Shown piece by piece: positions 47,691 through 59,042 of a stretch of 64,000 bases of DNA (position 1 is its first letter; the number at the start of each line of letters is the position of its first letter). This DNA comes from Ottelia alismoides (taxonomy: Eukaryota; Streptophyta; Magnoliopsida; Alismatales; Hydrocharitaceae): NCBI GenBank assembly GCA_037367405.1, contig JAZKJV010009320.1, positions 992,001-1,056,000 on the forward strand, in the 5' to 3' direction. The position numbers and the translations under genes were made by a program. The notes under the pieces are model-generated. The model did no database searches and was not told the DNA's origin. It saw only the letters and a program-made list of their open reading frames with translations.

Positions 47691-47764
47691 GTAATTATTG
47701 TATAATATATATAAAAATACGTGAAAGTACGAGCTATGGGTAAAGTATATATGTAATATATACA

Positions 47765-48024
47765 CCCCCTATACTTAGCATGTGCTATGTCCTCAGAGCA
47801 CAAGAAGCAAGAAAAAGACATAGCTCATGCTAAGCGTAGGAAAGCTAACATAATAAAAAGTATATAAGTCGATCCGGCCCCTATACTTAGGCTCTAGTCA
47901 ACCTAAGTGTAGAAGAAGAGCAAAAAATGGGGCAGCCAATGTCAAGAGGTGAAATGGATGAGTATATACACATGGAGGGCATCGGTCCCCCCTATACTTA
48001 GGCTTTGGTCAGTCTAAGTATAGG
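47765..48024 (-). repeat. Array of three stem-loops with polypurine-tract-like 3' arms (element C)
   Basis: 47765-47840: arms CCTATACTTAGCATG... and ...CATGCTAAGCGTAGG extended by GCTATGTC / GACATAGC, a stem of about 24 pairs with few mismatches and a loop of about 25 bases. 47878-47912: CTATACTTAGG / CCTAAGTGTAG. 47990-48024: CCTATACTTAGGCT / AGTCTAAGTATAGG. On the sense strand the 3' arms are followed by G runs. Confidence 0.78.
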
Positions 48025-48130
48025 ACAAGAGTAAGTGTGAGAACTGATGTGATCTGGAGAATATACAGAGTAGGGATAATATACATGAGTGAATGAATCT
48101 TCTAAGCTGCTGAATCTTGATGCTGCATCT

Positions 48131-49536
48131 TTATGAAGAGTAATATGATGTATCTGCTCTGTGCTCACTCTGTATGAAGTTGATGACCTCGACTTGGACC
48201 AACTGCTCTTTCGAATCTACAAAATGCTTCAACAGTTGTTCATTCACCACATGAGATTGTGCACCATCTATGAGATCAGCTATCTCTACACTTCCATTCT
48301 CGTGCACTTTCTTAACAACAAAGGGACCCGTCCATTTAGATTTGAGCTTCCCATGGAACATCTTCAACCTGGCATTGAACAACCATAACTTTTGTCCAGG
48401 GACAAAGTCTTTGCACCTAATGTGCTGACCATGCCATCTCTTTACTTTGTCCTTATAAATCAAAATGTTGTCATATGCCCTATTTCGGATTTCCACGAGC
48501 TCGTTCAAATTCAAGTCTTGACAAAGTTTCCCTAGGTGACAACTCCAATTAATCTGCTTAATTGCCTATTCAGATTTGTGAATAAGCTCTGCGGGCAAAT
48601 GGCATGGCTTCCCATAGATCATTCTAAATGGTGAATTACCCAGTGGTGTCTTGTAGGTTGTCCTATAGGCCCATAGAACTTGGTCCAATAGCTGGGACCG
48701 GTTCTTCCTATCGGGACGAACCAACTTCTGCAAAATACTCTTCACCTCTCTGTTCGAGACCTCTACCATGCTGTTGGACTGTGGGTGGTAAGGACTAGTA
48801 ACTCTATACTCAAATCCATAGTCATTAGCTAAAGATCTCATATCTCAGTTCACAAAGTGGCTACCCCATCAAATATCAAAACTTTTGTCACCCCAAACCT
48901 AGCAATAATATGGTCTCTCACAAACTTACAGACAATCTTGCTGTCTGCGGTTCAGGTTGGGATAGCCTCCACCCACCTAGATAGATAGTCAACCGCCAAC
49001 AATATGTACTCATGTCCTTGGCTGTTGGGAAAGGGACCCATAAAATCTATGCCCCATGCATCAAAAACATCACAAATAATCACCAGCTGCATGGGCATCT
49101 CATCTCTCTGTCCAACTGTCCCTCCCATCCTTTGACAGATCGGGCATGACCGTAGAAAATCAATAGCATCTCTAAACAAGGTCAGCCAATACAATCCACA
49201 TTGAAGTACTTTGTAGGCGATTCTCTTTCCCAAATGGTGTCCTCCAGCCTCGAGTGAATAACAATATGTGAGGACACTCTGGTACTCCTCCTGAGGAATA
49301 CACCTTCTCCAAACACAATCCGGTCCTTCAAAGAAAAAGAAAGGATTGTCCCAGTGGTATCTCATCGAATCTGACTTAAGTCGGTCAATGCTTCTCCTAC
49401 TCCAACCATGTGGAACCTGCTTGGAGACAAGATAGTTCACCATGTTGGCATACCACGGAAGTGAGTCAATAACACAAATTGACTCGTCTGGGAAGGTCTC
49501 TATAATCCACTCATAATCAGGAGAATCTTTAAGTTC
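48131..49536 (-). pseudogene. Integrase of element C, one deletion and one stop
   Basis: From the N-terminus: linker [20 protein letters not shown], zinc-binding domain ([20 protein letters not shown] and [10 protein letters not shown]), [13 protein letters not shown] (first Asp), [15 protein letters not shown], an in-frame stop near 48950, then IFDGV where a 1-base deletion at about 48865 shifts the frame within DGGSHF. Next frame 48566-48841: YHPQSNSMVEVSNREVKS (catalytic Glu), WAYRTTYKTPLG and YGKPCHLPAELIH. Then 48131-48514: GQKLWLFNARLKMFHGKLKS, WTGPFVVKKV and NEQLLKHFVD. No chromodomain. All three acidic residues are still encoded but in separated frames. Confidence 0.88.
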
Positions 49537-49905
49537 AATCCGAGAAAGGTGATCAACCACAACATTCTTCACTCTAGGTTTATCTTTTATCTCCAAATTA
49601 AATTCCTGGAGGAGTAAAATCCACCTAAGAAGATGCGCCTTTGCGTCCTTCTTTTCCATTAAATATCGAATGGTTGTGTGATCAGTGTAGATTGTCACCT
49701 TAGAGCCCAAAATATATGACCTGAACTTCTCGAGGGCCCATACTACAATGAGCATTTCCTTTTCAGTCACTGTATAATTCTCCTGTGGAGGATCTAATAC
49801 TTTGCTCGCGTAGTGGATCACAAACGGGATCCCCTCTCACCATTGTCCTAACACAGCTCCTATAGCAAAATCTGAAGCGTCAGCCATGATCTCAAAGCGG
49901 AGAGA
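49537..49905 (-). pseudogene. RNase H domain of element C
   Basis: FEIMADASDFAIGAVLGQW ends at a stop (49837), and the next frame resumes with [62 protein letters not shown] and VVVDHLSRI. All four acidic positions are present. The stop is the only break. It runs directly into the integrase in the frame that continues to 48952. Confidence 0.88.
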
Positions 49906-51087
49906 CCAGTCAGGAGCTTGTAGGATAGGCAAGGCACAAATCTTCCTTTTCAATAGCTCAAAGGCCTCGAGACACATGTGATCTACAATGAACTCTGTGT
50001 CTTTCCCTAAGAGCTCAGTCGGTGGGCGGGCAATCTTTGAAAAATCCTGAATAAATCTCCTATAAAATCCAACATGCTCTAGAAATGACCGCACTAACTT
50101 CACGTTGGTAGGTGGATCGAGTTTCTTGATCATCTCCACCTTGGCAGGGTCAACCTCCATTCCCCTTTTGGAGATGACATGCCCCAATACGATACCCTCC
50201 GTCACCATAAAGTGACTCTTCTCCCAGGAGAGTACCAGATTCACCTCTCTACACCTCGTGAGGACTCGGTCCAAGTACGCTAAACATGTATCAAAGGAAT
50301 CACCATAGTCCGAGAAGTCATCCATGAACACTTCCAGGAAATCATTCACCATCTCGACAAATATGGCTATCATGCACCGCTAAAATGTGTCCGGGGCATT
50401 TCATAGCTCGAATGGCATGCGCCTGAAAGCATAAGTGCCGAATGGACATGTGAATATGATCTTTTCCTGGTCCTCAGGGGCTATGGCCACCTGGTTGTAG
50501 CCTGAGTACCCATCAAGAAAATAAAAGAACTCTTTCCCTTCTAATCTCTACAAGATCTGATCAATAAAAGGCAAGAGAAAGTGATCTTTCTTGGCCGCAC
50601 ATTCAGGCGCCTGTAATCGACACAGACATGCCACGCCGTGAGTACTCATGTCACGATCTCTACCCCCTCCTCGTTGGTGACCATCTGAATTCCCAACTTC
50701 TTCGGGACAACATGAAGCGAGGCCTACTCACTTGGAGTCAGAAATAGGGTATATAAACCATACTTTGCACCATTTCTCAATCTCTTTATCCACCACTTCC
50801 CGTAGATTGGGGTTAAGTCTCCTCTGGAACTCATGGGAAGGTCTCACATTATCCTCAGTAAAAATGTGGTGCGAGCAGAGAGCGGGATTGATCCCCACGA
50901 GATCCGACACTGTCCAGCCTATTGCTTTGCGGTTCCTCTCTAAGACTTCTAACAACCTAGACTCCTGTTCTAAAGTCAAGTCTGAGCTAATGATAACAAG
51001 ATATCTCTCTTTGGGTCCCTCAAGAACGACATACTTGAGTGTAGGAGGTAGTGATTTCAGTTCTGGCAATGTAGTATCATCATGCAA
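49906..51087 (-). pseudogene. Reverse transcriptase of element C, FMDD kept, several breaks
   Basis: N-terminal frame 50728-51087: LPELKSLPPTLKYVVLEG, ESRLLEVLERNRKAIGWT, LVGINPALCSHHIF, EFQRRLNPNLREVVDKEIEK. The central part (50374-50727) is in other frames: KKDHFLLPFIDQIL, FFYFLDGYSGYNQVAI, TCPFGTYAFRRMPFE, then a stop in place of the usual residue before NAP. Frame 49837-50373 holds EVFMDDFSDYGDSF (FMDD at 50317-50328), LSWEKSHFMVTEGIVLGH, PAKVEMIKKLDPPTNV and HVGFYRRFIQDFSKIA. This is the only RT in the window with both catalytic Asp residues. Confidence 0.88.
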
Positions 51088-51093
51088 ATCTGG

Positions 51094-52071
51094 CTAAACT
51101 GAATCTGAATCTGATTCTGTGCTGCATGAAGGTGAGATAAGCTGAGTAGTACTCTCCACCAACTCAGAAGTATCGGGAGTCGGATCGTCAAAAATATCCA
51201 AATAATCGGCAAAAGCCACATCCGACTCGTCATCTATGTCCCATGATTGTTCCGAAGAGGATGGAACTGACAGATCCAGATGGATCTCTACGTCATCATA
51301 GGAATAGGTAGATGCATCTCTAACAAGATCAGACAACACCTGGAAAACTACATCATGCACTATGTCCTCTCCAGATGAAAGGGCCCCGCTCTGTCCTGAA
51401 GGAACTTGACTCCAAATCCCACTGGTGCTAATAATTATGCAATATGCCTCTGAAGATGAGTATTTTATGCTGCTCTCTGAATCGGGTCGCTGATACTTGG
51501 TTTGCTTCATATCAAGGTTCACTTCTCTGCTTGTAGAATGGAACTTCATCATTCCCGTACCATAATCAAAAGCTACGCTAGTGGTCCTAAGGAAGGGCCA
51601 CCCGAGAATGATTTGAGATTCTCTCCAATGATTGGGGGTCTCCATGTCCAGGACTGTGAAGTCAACCTGATAGTTCTGCCCCTCAATCGAGATAACGATG
51701 TTCTTCACTTCTCCCTTAGGTCTCTTCAATGAATGATCTGCGAATTGGAGTAAAGCTCTGGATTTGCAAAGTGGTCCCAACTCCAATTTCTGATATAATG
51801 CTAAGGGATGTAAGTTGATTGAAGAACCGTTATCCAAGAGTGTGTGTGCAAACGCAATGTCGTCAATACAACTCTCCACATAGTGAGCACCCATGTCTCT
51901 CTTTTTCCTTGGCAAAGTCTGATTCTTGAGACAATAAGTTGTGGTTACTGACAAGACACGTGTCTTTATATTTTGGTTCTCTTTCTTCCTGTTAACCCTT
52001 GCAGGTGTGCATCTCACCTTAAGGTTTTTTTGAAATACAGGATGGTTAGACACATACTCATCAAATGGCAC
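51094..52071 (-). pseudogene. Protease region of element C, long open frame
   Basis: A 325-codon frame, open throughout but part of a broken Pol. A basic linker (VNRKKENQNIKTRV) is followed by the protease: DDIAFAHTLLDNGSSINLHP with D-N-G at the active site, LELGPLCKSRALLQFADHSL, VDFTVLDME and SQIILGWPFLRTTSVAFDYG. The last third is an acidic, Ser-rich linker to RT (YSSSEAYCIII, DDVEIHLDLS). The frame stops at 51094, and the RT frame begins a few bases later. The neighbouring linker frame ends at 52074, almost touching. Confidence 0.85.
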
Positions 52072-52073
52072 CT

Positions 52074-52589
52074 TTAAAGTGATATTTTCTTTACAAAATC
52101 ATGCCATATCGGGGTCATCTTTCTGAATCTTTTTGATGCGCTTTCTGCCATAAGAGCACGGGGGAAAGGGATTGAAGCTAGGGAAACAGAAGATGAAGAA
52201 TCCAAATCATGAGCTGAAAGATCATTCTTAGCATTAACTGAAACAGAGTTCTTCATACAAGAATCTTTTTGATGCAACATGGAATCGGAATCTAAACTAT
52301 CTACTATAGGTTGTGGAATAGAAGCTGGAGTGGTATCCGCCACAACCGGAGATGCAAGGTCCTCTGTAGACTCAAAAGAATATCCATGCTGCCGATGTTG
52401 CATACATGCTCTCCTTCTCCTCTCGACTCCTTGAGTAGAAATCCTCAAATGATGCTGATGGGGCTCCGAAATATGATGCCTATCCTCCTCGTCCTCTGAA
52501 GACTCCTCAGGTAGAGCTCCAGAGATGCCCCTCCTTGTGTCCCTCACCCGGTTAGATATGGTCACGGTCCTTCTGCTCCTGAGTGACAT
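52074..52589 (-). pseudogene. Gag-pol linker of element C
   Basis: 171 codons open from MSLRSRRTVTISNRVRD (the LRSGR boundary motif with Gly to Arg) through an acidic, His-rich stretch, KDSCMKNSVSV, and FRKMTPIWHDFVKKISL. The H copy at 2181-2700 has the same order. It is low in predicted structure and joins Gag to protease; no catalytic role. Confidence 0.8.
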
Positions 52590-52599
52590 GTGGTTAGCC

Positions 52600-54317
52600 T
52601 CGTCACAGAAAGAATCTCATGTTCAGATAGATCTAGGAGATGCTGAATAGTATACCTGACCAAAGTGATGCTGAGAACTAGATCGGTTCAGGCTATTGGG
52701 ATTAGCTTGAACTTGGGCTGGGATTGAGGTAGAGGGTGCAGTCTGCTCGTCTCGCCATCTGGACAAGTGGTTGACATCCACCCGTAAGTCATGAATTTCA
52801 ATCCTGTAGGAATGGAGCTCATGGAGTGTCTGCTGCTGTATATCCACGGGACTAGACGATGAAGGAAGGGGATAAGACTGGGATGAAGAACGGGAAGACT
52901 GGACCTGCTGGCCAGGGTACTGCCTCTGCTGCTGCTGCTGCTAGGGTATCTGCTGAGATTGCGGGCCCTACTGGCCTGCCTGGTAATGGCCCTACCGACC
53001 ATACTGCTGGTACTGTTGCTGTTGCTGCTGGGGTGGATAAAATCCAGGGCTCTGCTGTGAAGGAGGTGGAGCGAAGGTGAATGCGGTGTTATGAAAGGTC
53101 GGGGGATGCTGGTAGGTCTGTCGGTCTCTCGTACTTCCCTACCTGGCAGGGTCTTGAGTATACCATACTCCATTCACCTCCCAAACTGGTGGAGGCTCCT
53201 CCTAAACTATCTCTGCTAATGGAGGTGGCTGCTGGAAAGAGTGGGCGTAGGATTGGTCATGCTCCCACGGCTGGGGTTGCCCTGACACCAACTGCTCCTG
53301 AATATGGTGAAATCGGTATATGGGAGCAGAGGGTGCAGTCACGGTAGGTATCTTTATCTTAGATACCCTATCAGTCAACTCCTCCGTTTGTTTTGGAATC
53401 TTGGATACGCTCCGGTCCAATTCATTAATTCTCCTATCAATCCTCTCGACTACAGTAAGCAAGGAGTCCCCTGCTAGGGATCACATCCTGAGAGAGATCG
53501 ACTATAGCTGATTTTCCCCCTCCAAATGAGAGTGAACTGGGGGACTATGTATAGGCCATGCTGGCCATCTGTGAGCGGCTAGTTTTATCCATCTGCTCGA
53601 ATACCTTCCAGACGGTATCCGATCCTCGTGATGTATATCTGCCTCCATAGGCAATGCTTACTAAACCCTACATCTCAAGGTTGAGACCAGTAAAGAACGA
53701 CTGGACCAAGATATTGTCATCTAGTCCATGACAGGGACACTTCTGCAGGATGTCATTGATCTTTCCCATGCATCACAAAAGGCTTCTTGAGGTAGTTGGA
53801 AAAAATTCGTAATACGCATCCTCATCATGTTAGTTCTACTCAACGGGTAGAACTTCTTCAGAAACAGGTCCTTGAACTGGGCATAAGTGGTGATGTTAAT
53901 TCTCTAGTTCTTTACCCAGTAGTCGGCTTTTACACCCAAGGCAAATGGAAGGTCTGTGAGTCTAATATAATCCTGTCTAACATTAGGATGCCTATGGTTA
54001 GCGCAGATGAGTTCGAAGTCCCTTAGGAATGCATATGGCTCCTCAAAAGCATTCCCGTCAAAGTGTGGCAGCAGGTTCAGAAAATGCGGCTTCAACTCGA
54101 AATCAATATTGGGTTCGACCGGACTCAAGTAGTTCCGAATTCTGTACTGTACGAGGTTGTACGCCGCATCCATTGGTGGTTCGACACCAATATTGAGCTT
54201 TCCTAACTGAGCTCTTAGTAGTGCGTGTCGCTTCTCAGATGCAGCTAATCTGGCTAGTACCATTCTCAACGGGTCCTCAGGGCGTTCTTCTTCCTCTTCT
54301 TTCTTCTTTGGAGGCAT
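52600..54317 (-). pseudogene. Gag of element C, several breaks
   Basis: A likely start is the Met of MPPKKKEEEEE (54317). Then a Lys/Glu helix, LARLAASEKRHALLRAQLG, and the conserved Gag core: NIDFELKPHFLNLLPHFDG, FEEPYAFLRDFELIC, DYIRLTDLPFALG, then a stop (53904) and LFLKKFYPL, NFFQLPQEAF-DAWERS in the next frame. After 53460: VVERIDRRINELDRSVSKIP (coiled coil), a Q/Y/P-rich tail with two CTG/CAG runs (52930-53035) encoding poly-Gln, and LHELHSYRIEIHDLRVDVNH. No CCHC knuckle. Frame 54383-54592 upstream is probably leader. Confidence 0.85.
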
Positions 54318-56037
54318 TTTTCTTATATCTTCTTTAGATCCTACGTCAGCAATGTGGTCTTGATTAGAAGAGGATTTATGAATCAAGATATTCTCATCAA
54401 GGCGAAGGTCTTCCTCGGTGAGGTGGGAAGAGAGAAAGGGAATGGTTTGAGAGTAACCATCCCGAGTGTGGGTGATCCTGGGCTCAAGAGGGTCATGAGT
54501 CCAGGTTGATCCAAGTTGCGCATGGGACCTTTGAAGACATACTTCTTGGAGGGTTCAATGAGATTCATAAAGTCCGAATAAATACCCCCCAATTAGTCAT
54601 CTTCGATGTCAAAAGAACCATTAGATCACGATATTCAATGAGGCGCTAGTTCTACGGTGCACGTAAATGTGCGAAGTGAACTCACATAATACAAACGCAA
54701 TTCAAACCCTCAATTTCACCAACTCAACATGTGATGACCGTAAGGGTTTGGCCGAATTATCTGGTCAATTTTAGTTGATGAGAATACAATCTTGGAAAGA
54801 TTAACGAGCTGTTAGGTGCCCGTATTTTCCTACAGACTGGCCCTGTTCTTACGACTAGTTGGACCTACTTTCAGCCAGTATAGGAGTAAGTACGGACCGT
54901 ATAAATACGGCTACCTATTCCTTGAGGACTAAGGCATCCTCTAAACCTCTGCTAAGAAATCTAGACCGTTTACCGGCTACCTGTAGATTATCACTGAAAA
55001 GTAGCTAATCGCCTAAAAATAAAGAACCAGTAGTAAGTAAGAAATCCTGGCTTGGCTCTATCCTAGGGTTGTCTCTCTGTCACTTGCAAGTAAAACAAAC
55101 AATGAGGGCTTTATGCACCCGAGAATAGGGGTTCTTTTTATTCCAATTATTTTAATCGACCTGCTCAATTCAGTCCCAATTTTAGAGCTAGGTTATCACT
55201 TGAAATTTATCTGAACTCAAAAACACGTCTAATGTTCAGTCCCAATTTCCTTTTTGACCTTATATTATAAAACAAGACGGGAATCGAAAATCAGAATGCA
55301 AACGTGAAACTATGATGCATGCTCAGAAGAAGGTCTACTTACAGTGAATCCCATCACTCTCCATGCGTTATGCTAATCTGAATTTGTAAATTTTACACTA
55401 AATGCATGCAGATCGAGAAAACCGCACCTAAACAGTATACTATAAGCGGGGAAGAATTGATTTAATTTGAGCTAAGTAGTACTTGTCTATGTACGTCTCA
55501 TTATGAATCTTATAAGATAAGTGAATCTTCTAAGATGTATGTGGCCTAAATTACGATGGGCACAAACACATTTGATTCTAAACTATCGTGTGCCTAATCC
55601 TTAAATTCGCCACTCAAATCGAGCCCCACCCTCACTAGAGAGTGAAACAGGTCTCGACACACCACAAAGTAAAGTCCAAGTCTCTTTACACGTGCAAGCT
55701 CTCAAACAGGAATCGCTATAAAGAAGCAAACTACCTAAATAATTACAACAATAATTACAAAAAAAATAAAAATTGCTTTCAAAATAAATTAAATTCCTAG
55801 CTTTTTAGCAGTCAGCGCGTGTCGCGTCTGTCGACCTTCGATGCGCTCCAAGTTCACCGGGCCCTCGCAAGGAAAATAGAATTTATGTTAGAGAGTTCAA
55901 CAATAAAATATATACAAAAATGAGAAGAAAAATAATTGCAAAAAGGATGGAATAAATACAAGTGGCTCGGGGGTCAGACTACCCGAGTAGAGAAAATCTA
56001 AATCTAATTTTCCAATTTAATCCCTAAGGCGTTTGCC
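54318..56037 (-). other. Leader of element C
   Basis: About 1.7 kb between primer site and Gag start, no conserved protein. Forward 54715-54760 resembles the B leader near 33985-34030. Nothing else is assignable. Confidence 0.6.
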
Positions 56038-56055
56038 ACCTCGGCAACGGTGCCA
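56038..56055 (-). other. Primer-binding site of element C
   Basis: Minus strand TGGCACCGTTGCCGAGGT, two bases from the LTR end TGATCA. It is the best match in the window to the TGGCNCCGTTGCCGGGGA type, thought to pair with tRNA-Asp. Confidence 0.88.
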
Positions 56056-56057
56056 TC

Positions 56058-58544
56058 TGATCATTCGCTAGATATGATGTTTAATGTGTGTAATTATTGT
56101 AGTACGTGTACTTAGCGAATCATTCAGAACTGAGAGAAGATCTCTATGAAGAGTGTCTCGGCTTAATTTATATCTCGGGCAAGTCCAGGGTCGAACACGG
56201 GGAGGCAAAAGAACAACTTCGAGTTAATTTGGAATAACTAGGTCTAGGTTTTCAAAATGGTTTTTTTAGATTTTTTTAATGCAAAAACAAAGATGAAATG
56301 TAAATGTGGATGAATTAAGACACTAAGAAAGCATACCACTTAGCTAAATTAATTTAATAGGAAATAAGTCCAATTAAGCCAAATCGTATTTTTCTAGAAT
56401 CCTAATCCAGTGAGGAACACAAAACACATTTTTTGTATTTTTTGGAATTTAAAGGCAATAATTAAAAAAATGCTTTTTATGGGGTTTTTCATAATTTTTC
56501 ACATAAACAGTAAGCAAAAATTATGAAAATTTTACTGGAACATAAACATGATGAAATGAGACTACGGTAATTTTTTTTTGGAATTTTTTAACAAAATATG
56601 AATTTTTATGAATTTTTTAGTGAAAACAGAGTGACTGTAACTAATTAATTCCTAATAAATCCGCAATCTCCAATTAGCCAGAGAGTGAATTATCTCAAAT
56701 AGATATTTATACAAGCAATCTAGAAGAGTTGAAATTTTGCAAAAATATGGTGTGGATATAATTAAAAATCAAATATCAAACGCACTCTACAATTTATTTC
56801 AGGCATAAGATAATTCCAATTAATGTGAAATTTGGATCGTAATTAAAGCACACTTCAAGGCATCATCTCAAATTTTTGGAGCAACAATGAGTGAGATATG
56901 AATTTAAGAGCACAAATTGGATAAAATACACAGAATTTCAGTTGAACAATTTTAGTTAATTCAGAATATCTCATAAAAATATAAATAAATGTTCAGATGA
57001 CAGAGAGAGTTGCTCAACATAATGCTATTTTTCCATGAATAAAATGATGCAATACAGATGTTCTAATTAATAGTCAAGCACATGGGTATCCGTGCAAAAC
57101 ATAAATGAACTTAAACAACACAGCAAATGCACAGGGATTGAACTGTAATTATGAAACAATAAGGGAACATGATGCAATTTTCACAAAATAAACAAATAAA
57201 AAAATTGAGACATTCTTCTTTCTTGCAGGCGATGGGGGCTGGGAGGGTGGCTTGGACGGGGCGGCGCCACTGTGCGGTGGCTCACGGCTGGAGAGAGGGC
57301 GCAAGGCGGCGCGCGCGTGCGGCTACACCAGCGTGCGGAGGCGAGTAACGAGAAGGAGGAAAGGGCGGTGCGGGGGCGGATCTGCAGCTGATCGCAGGTG
57401 GCTGTAACGCAGAGGTTTGCGGGCGACACGGGGATAGCGCACCGCCGCACACAGGGCGGCCTGGAGTAGGAGAGGTGGGCGGCGCCGCCTGCCCGAGGTC
57501 GGTGGAGGTGTCGAGGCGGCGGCGCTGCCCGCGCGACCTCGTTGGAGGCGTCGGGTTGGCGACGGCGGTGGGTGCTCCCACCGCTGCTGCAGTTTCTAAT
57601 TTTTTCTTTTTTTTTCCTTTTTTTTGATTTTTTTGAATTTTTTTAGATTTTTTGATGTTGTGATGGAAAATGTTTTTTTTAATTTTTTAAACACAGGATG
57701 AAAATGAATAAGAAAATGTGGTGATGGTGTAATGGAGATGATGAATAGTGGGAAGATGAAGATGGTGGTAAATGTGATGTGCTAAAAAAATGCAAAGATA
57801 AAAACAATGACAAGATGAAAATAAAATTACCTACGATGGAGAAGGTCACCTATGATGTGCTTACGAGAGCACGGTCTTCGCTCGAATCGCCGGCGAGCGA
57901 TGAGCTTGAGCAACCAACGGATGCGGCTGCGATGTTGGCCAAGAAGCCAACAGATCTCACCAGAGAGAGGGATGTCGTCGCTCGACCGCGGTTGCGTCGC
58001 TGCCACCGATTCAACTCTGGGAACTAGGCTCTCCTCACATAAAGATGTATCAAGTGCAAATTGAGGAGGATGGAATGTATATAAAGAGATGGAAAAAATG
58101 GAAGTTAGAATGAAGGTGGAGTGGAATGGAGGTTAATAAAATGGTGGAGTTGAGTTAGAAGTTAGAAAAATGGTGGAATAATGATGTTGAATTGGTAGTT
58201 ATTGTAGAGAATGGAGATTAAATAATAAATAAATAAAGTAGGCTACTTTAAAAGAGAAAATAAAATAAAGAGAAGAAAAAGAGTGGGGAATTTACAAAAG
58301 AAGACATACAACATTTACATTTTTTAATTGCTTTTCTAATATATATTTTTTGTCTTTTAAATAAGAGATATTTACAACAGAAAAATTTGTTATTTTATTT
58401 TGTACAATCTAATATACAATAATTAGTGTGTTTTATTTACAAGATTCGTTTTGTTAATTTACTGATTATATATATATATTTGAGAATTTACTCAGGAATT
58501 TTGCTAAGATCAAGATATTGAGATGATGAATCGTGGATTCATCA
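56058..58544 (-). mobile_element. 5' LTR of element C
   Basis: 2487 bp, minus strand, start TGATGAATCC (58544) and end TGATCA (56058). Collinear with 43310-46216 except for the segment of about 460 bases missing near 58385. The GC-rich block is at 57228-57595. About 20 differences in the first 180 bases from the U5 end by eye, mostly transitions. No genes. Confidence 0.9.
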
Positions 58545-59042
58545 ACGACTCAGAATTCTTGACGGACATACTGATCAACATCAAAAAAAACAAGCGTGTG
58601 TTAATAAGGCACTCAAGTGACCCTTGTTCCTATGAGAAGAGAAAATAAATGACACAAACCTAAATCCTCCCTACTTGGTCATTCCATCTCACACTTTTCA
58701 GTCTGACAACTAAAGAATTGGTGGAATAAAGTGAAACTCTATTTATTCCTTGGAGTTGAGGGTGGGTCCTAAGGAAGACTTTTTAGACTGGACCCTCAGA
58801 TGAAACTTAGACTCTACACTTGTATATGTGATCTACACTAAATGTCATACTTCTATATGTGTATGTACAAAGAGTCTGATAATTAGGGAAGTAGAGTTCC
58901 TTTTGAGCGAGACTTGGTTAAACTTAGAGTATAAGAATCACATGAAACTTGTGTCCTGAATGTCAAAGTATTGTATCTCACGTGCACAATCAAGGATTCA
59001 GTTTACTTATTCCTATTATTTGCTTGAGGACAAGCAAAGTTT
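58545..59042 (+). other. 3' UTR of element H, second part
   Basis: Resumes after element C with the duplicated ACGAC. CTTGACGGACATACTGATCA and the following ACATCAAAAAA match the C 3' UTR (inverse of about 46680-46730), and 58700-58800 matches near 46480-46580. No gene. Confidence 0.75.

Larger units (their letters stand above)
43310..58544 (-). mobile_element. Element C: most complete Athila-like retrotransposon of the window
   Basis: 15,235 bp on the minus strand. Exact 5-bp target duplication ACGAC at 43305-43309 and 58545-58549. LTR ends TGATGA and TGATCA. It has primer site, leader, Gag, linker, protease, RT, RNase H, integrase, stem-loops, 3' UTR and polypurine tract in standard order. 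Only a few frameshifts and stops break the coding part, the RT motif FMDD is kept, and the duplication is exact, so it is the youngest full element here. Its proteins are closest to those of H, the element it landed in. Confidence 0.92.

Noticed and set aside
50732..51097. Plus-strand frame of 121 codons over the RT start of C
   Set aside because: Antisense shadow of the RT frame at 50728-51087.
58078..58090. TATATAAAG in the C LTR as a promoter
   Set aside because: The canonical reading is on the plus strand, while C is on the minus strand; AT-rich context makes chance likely.
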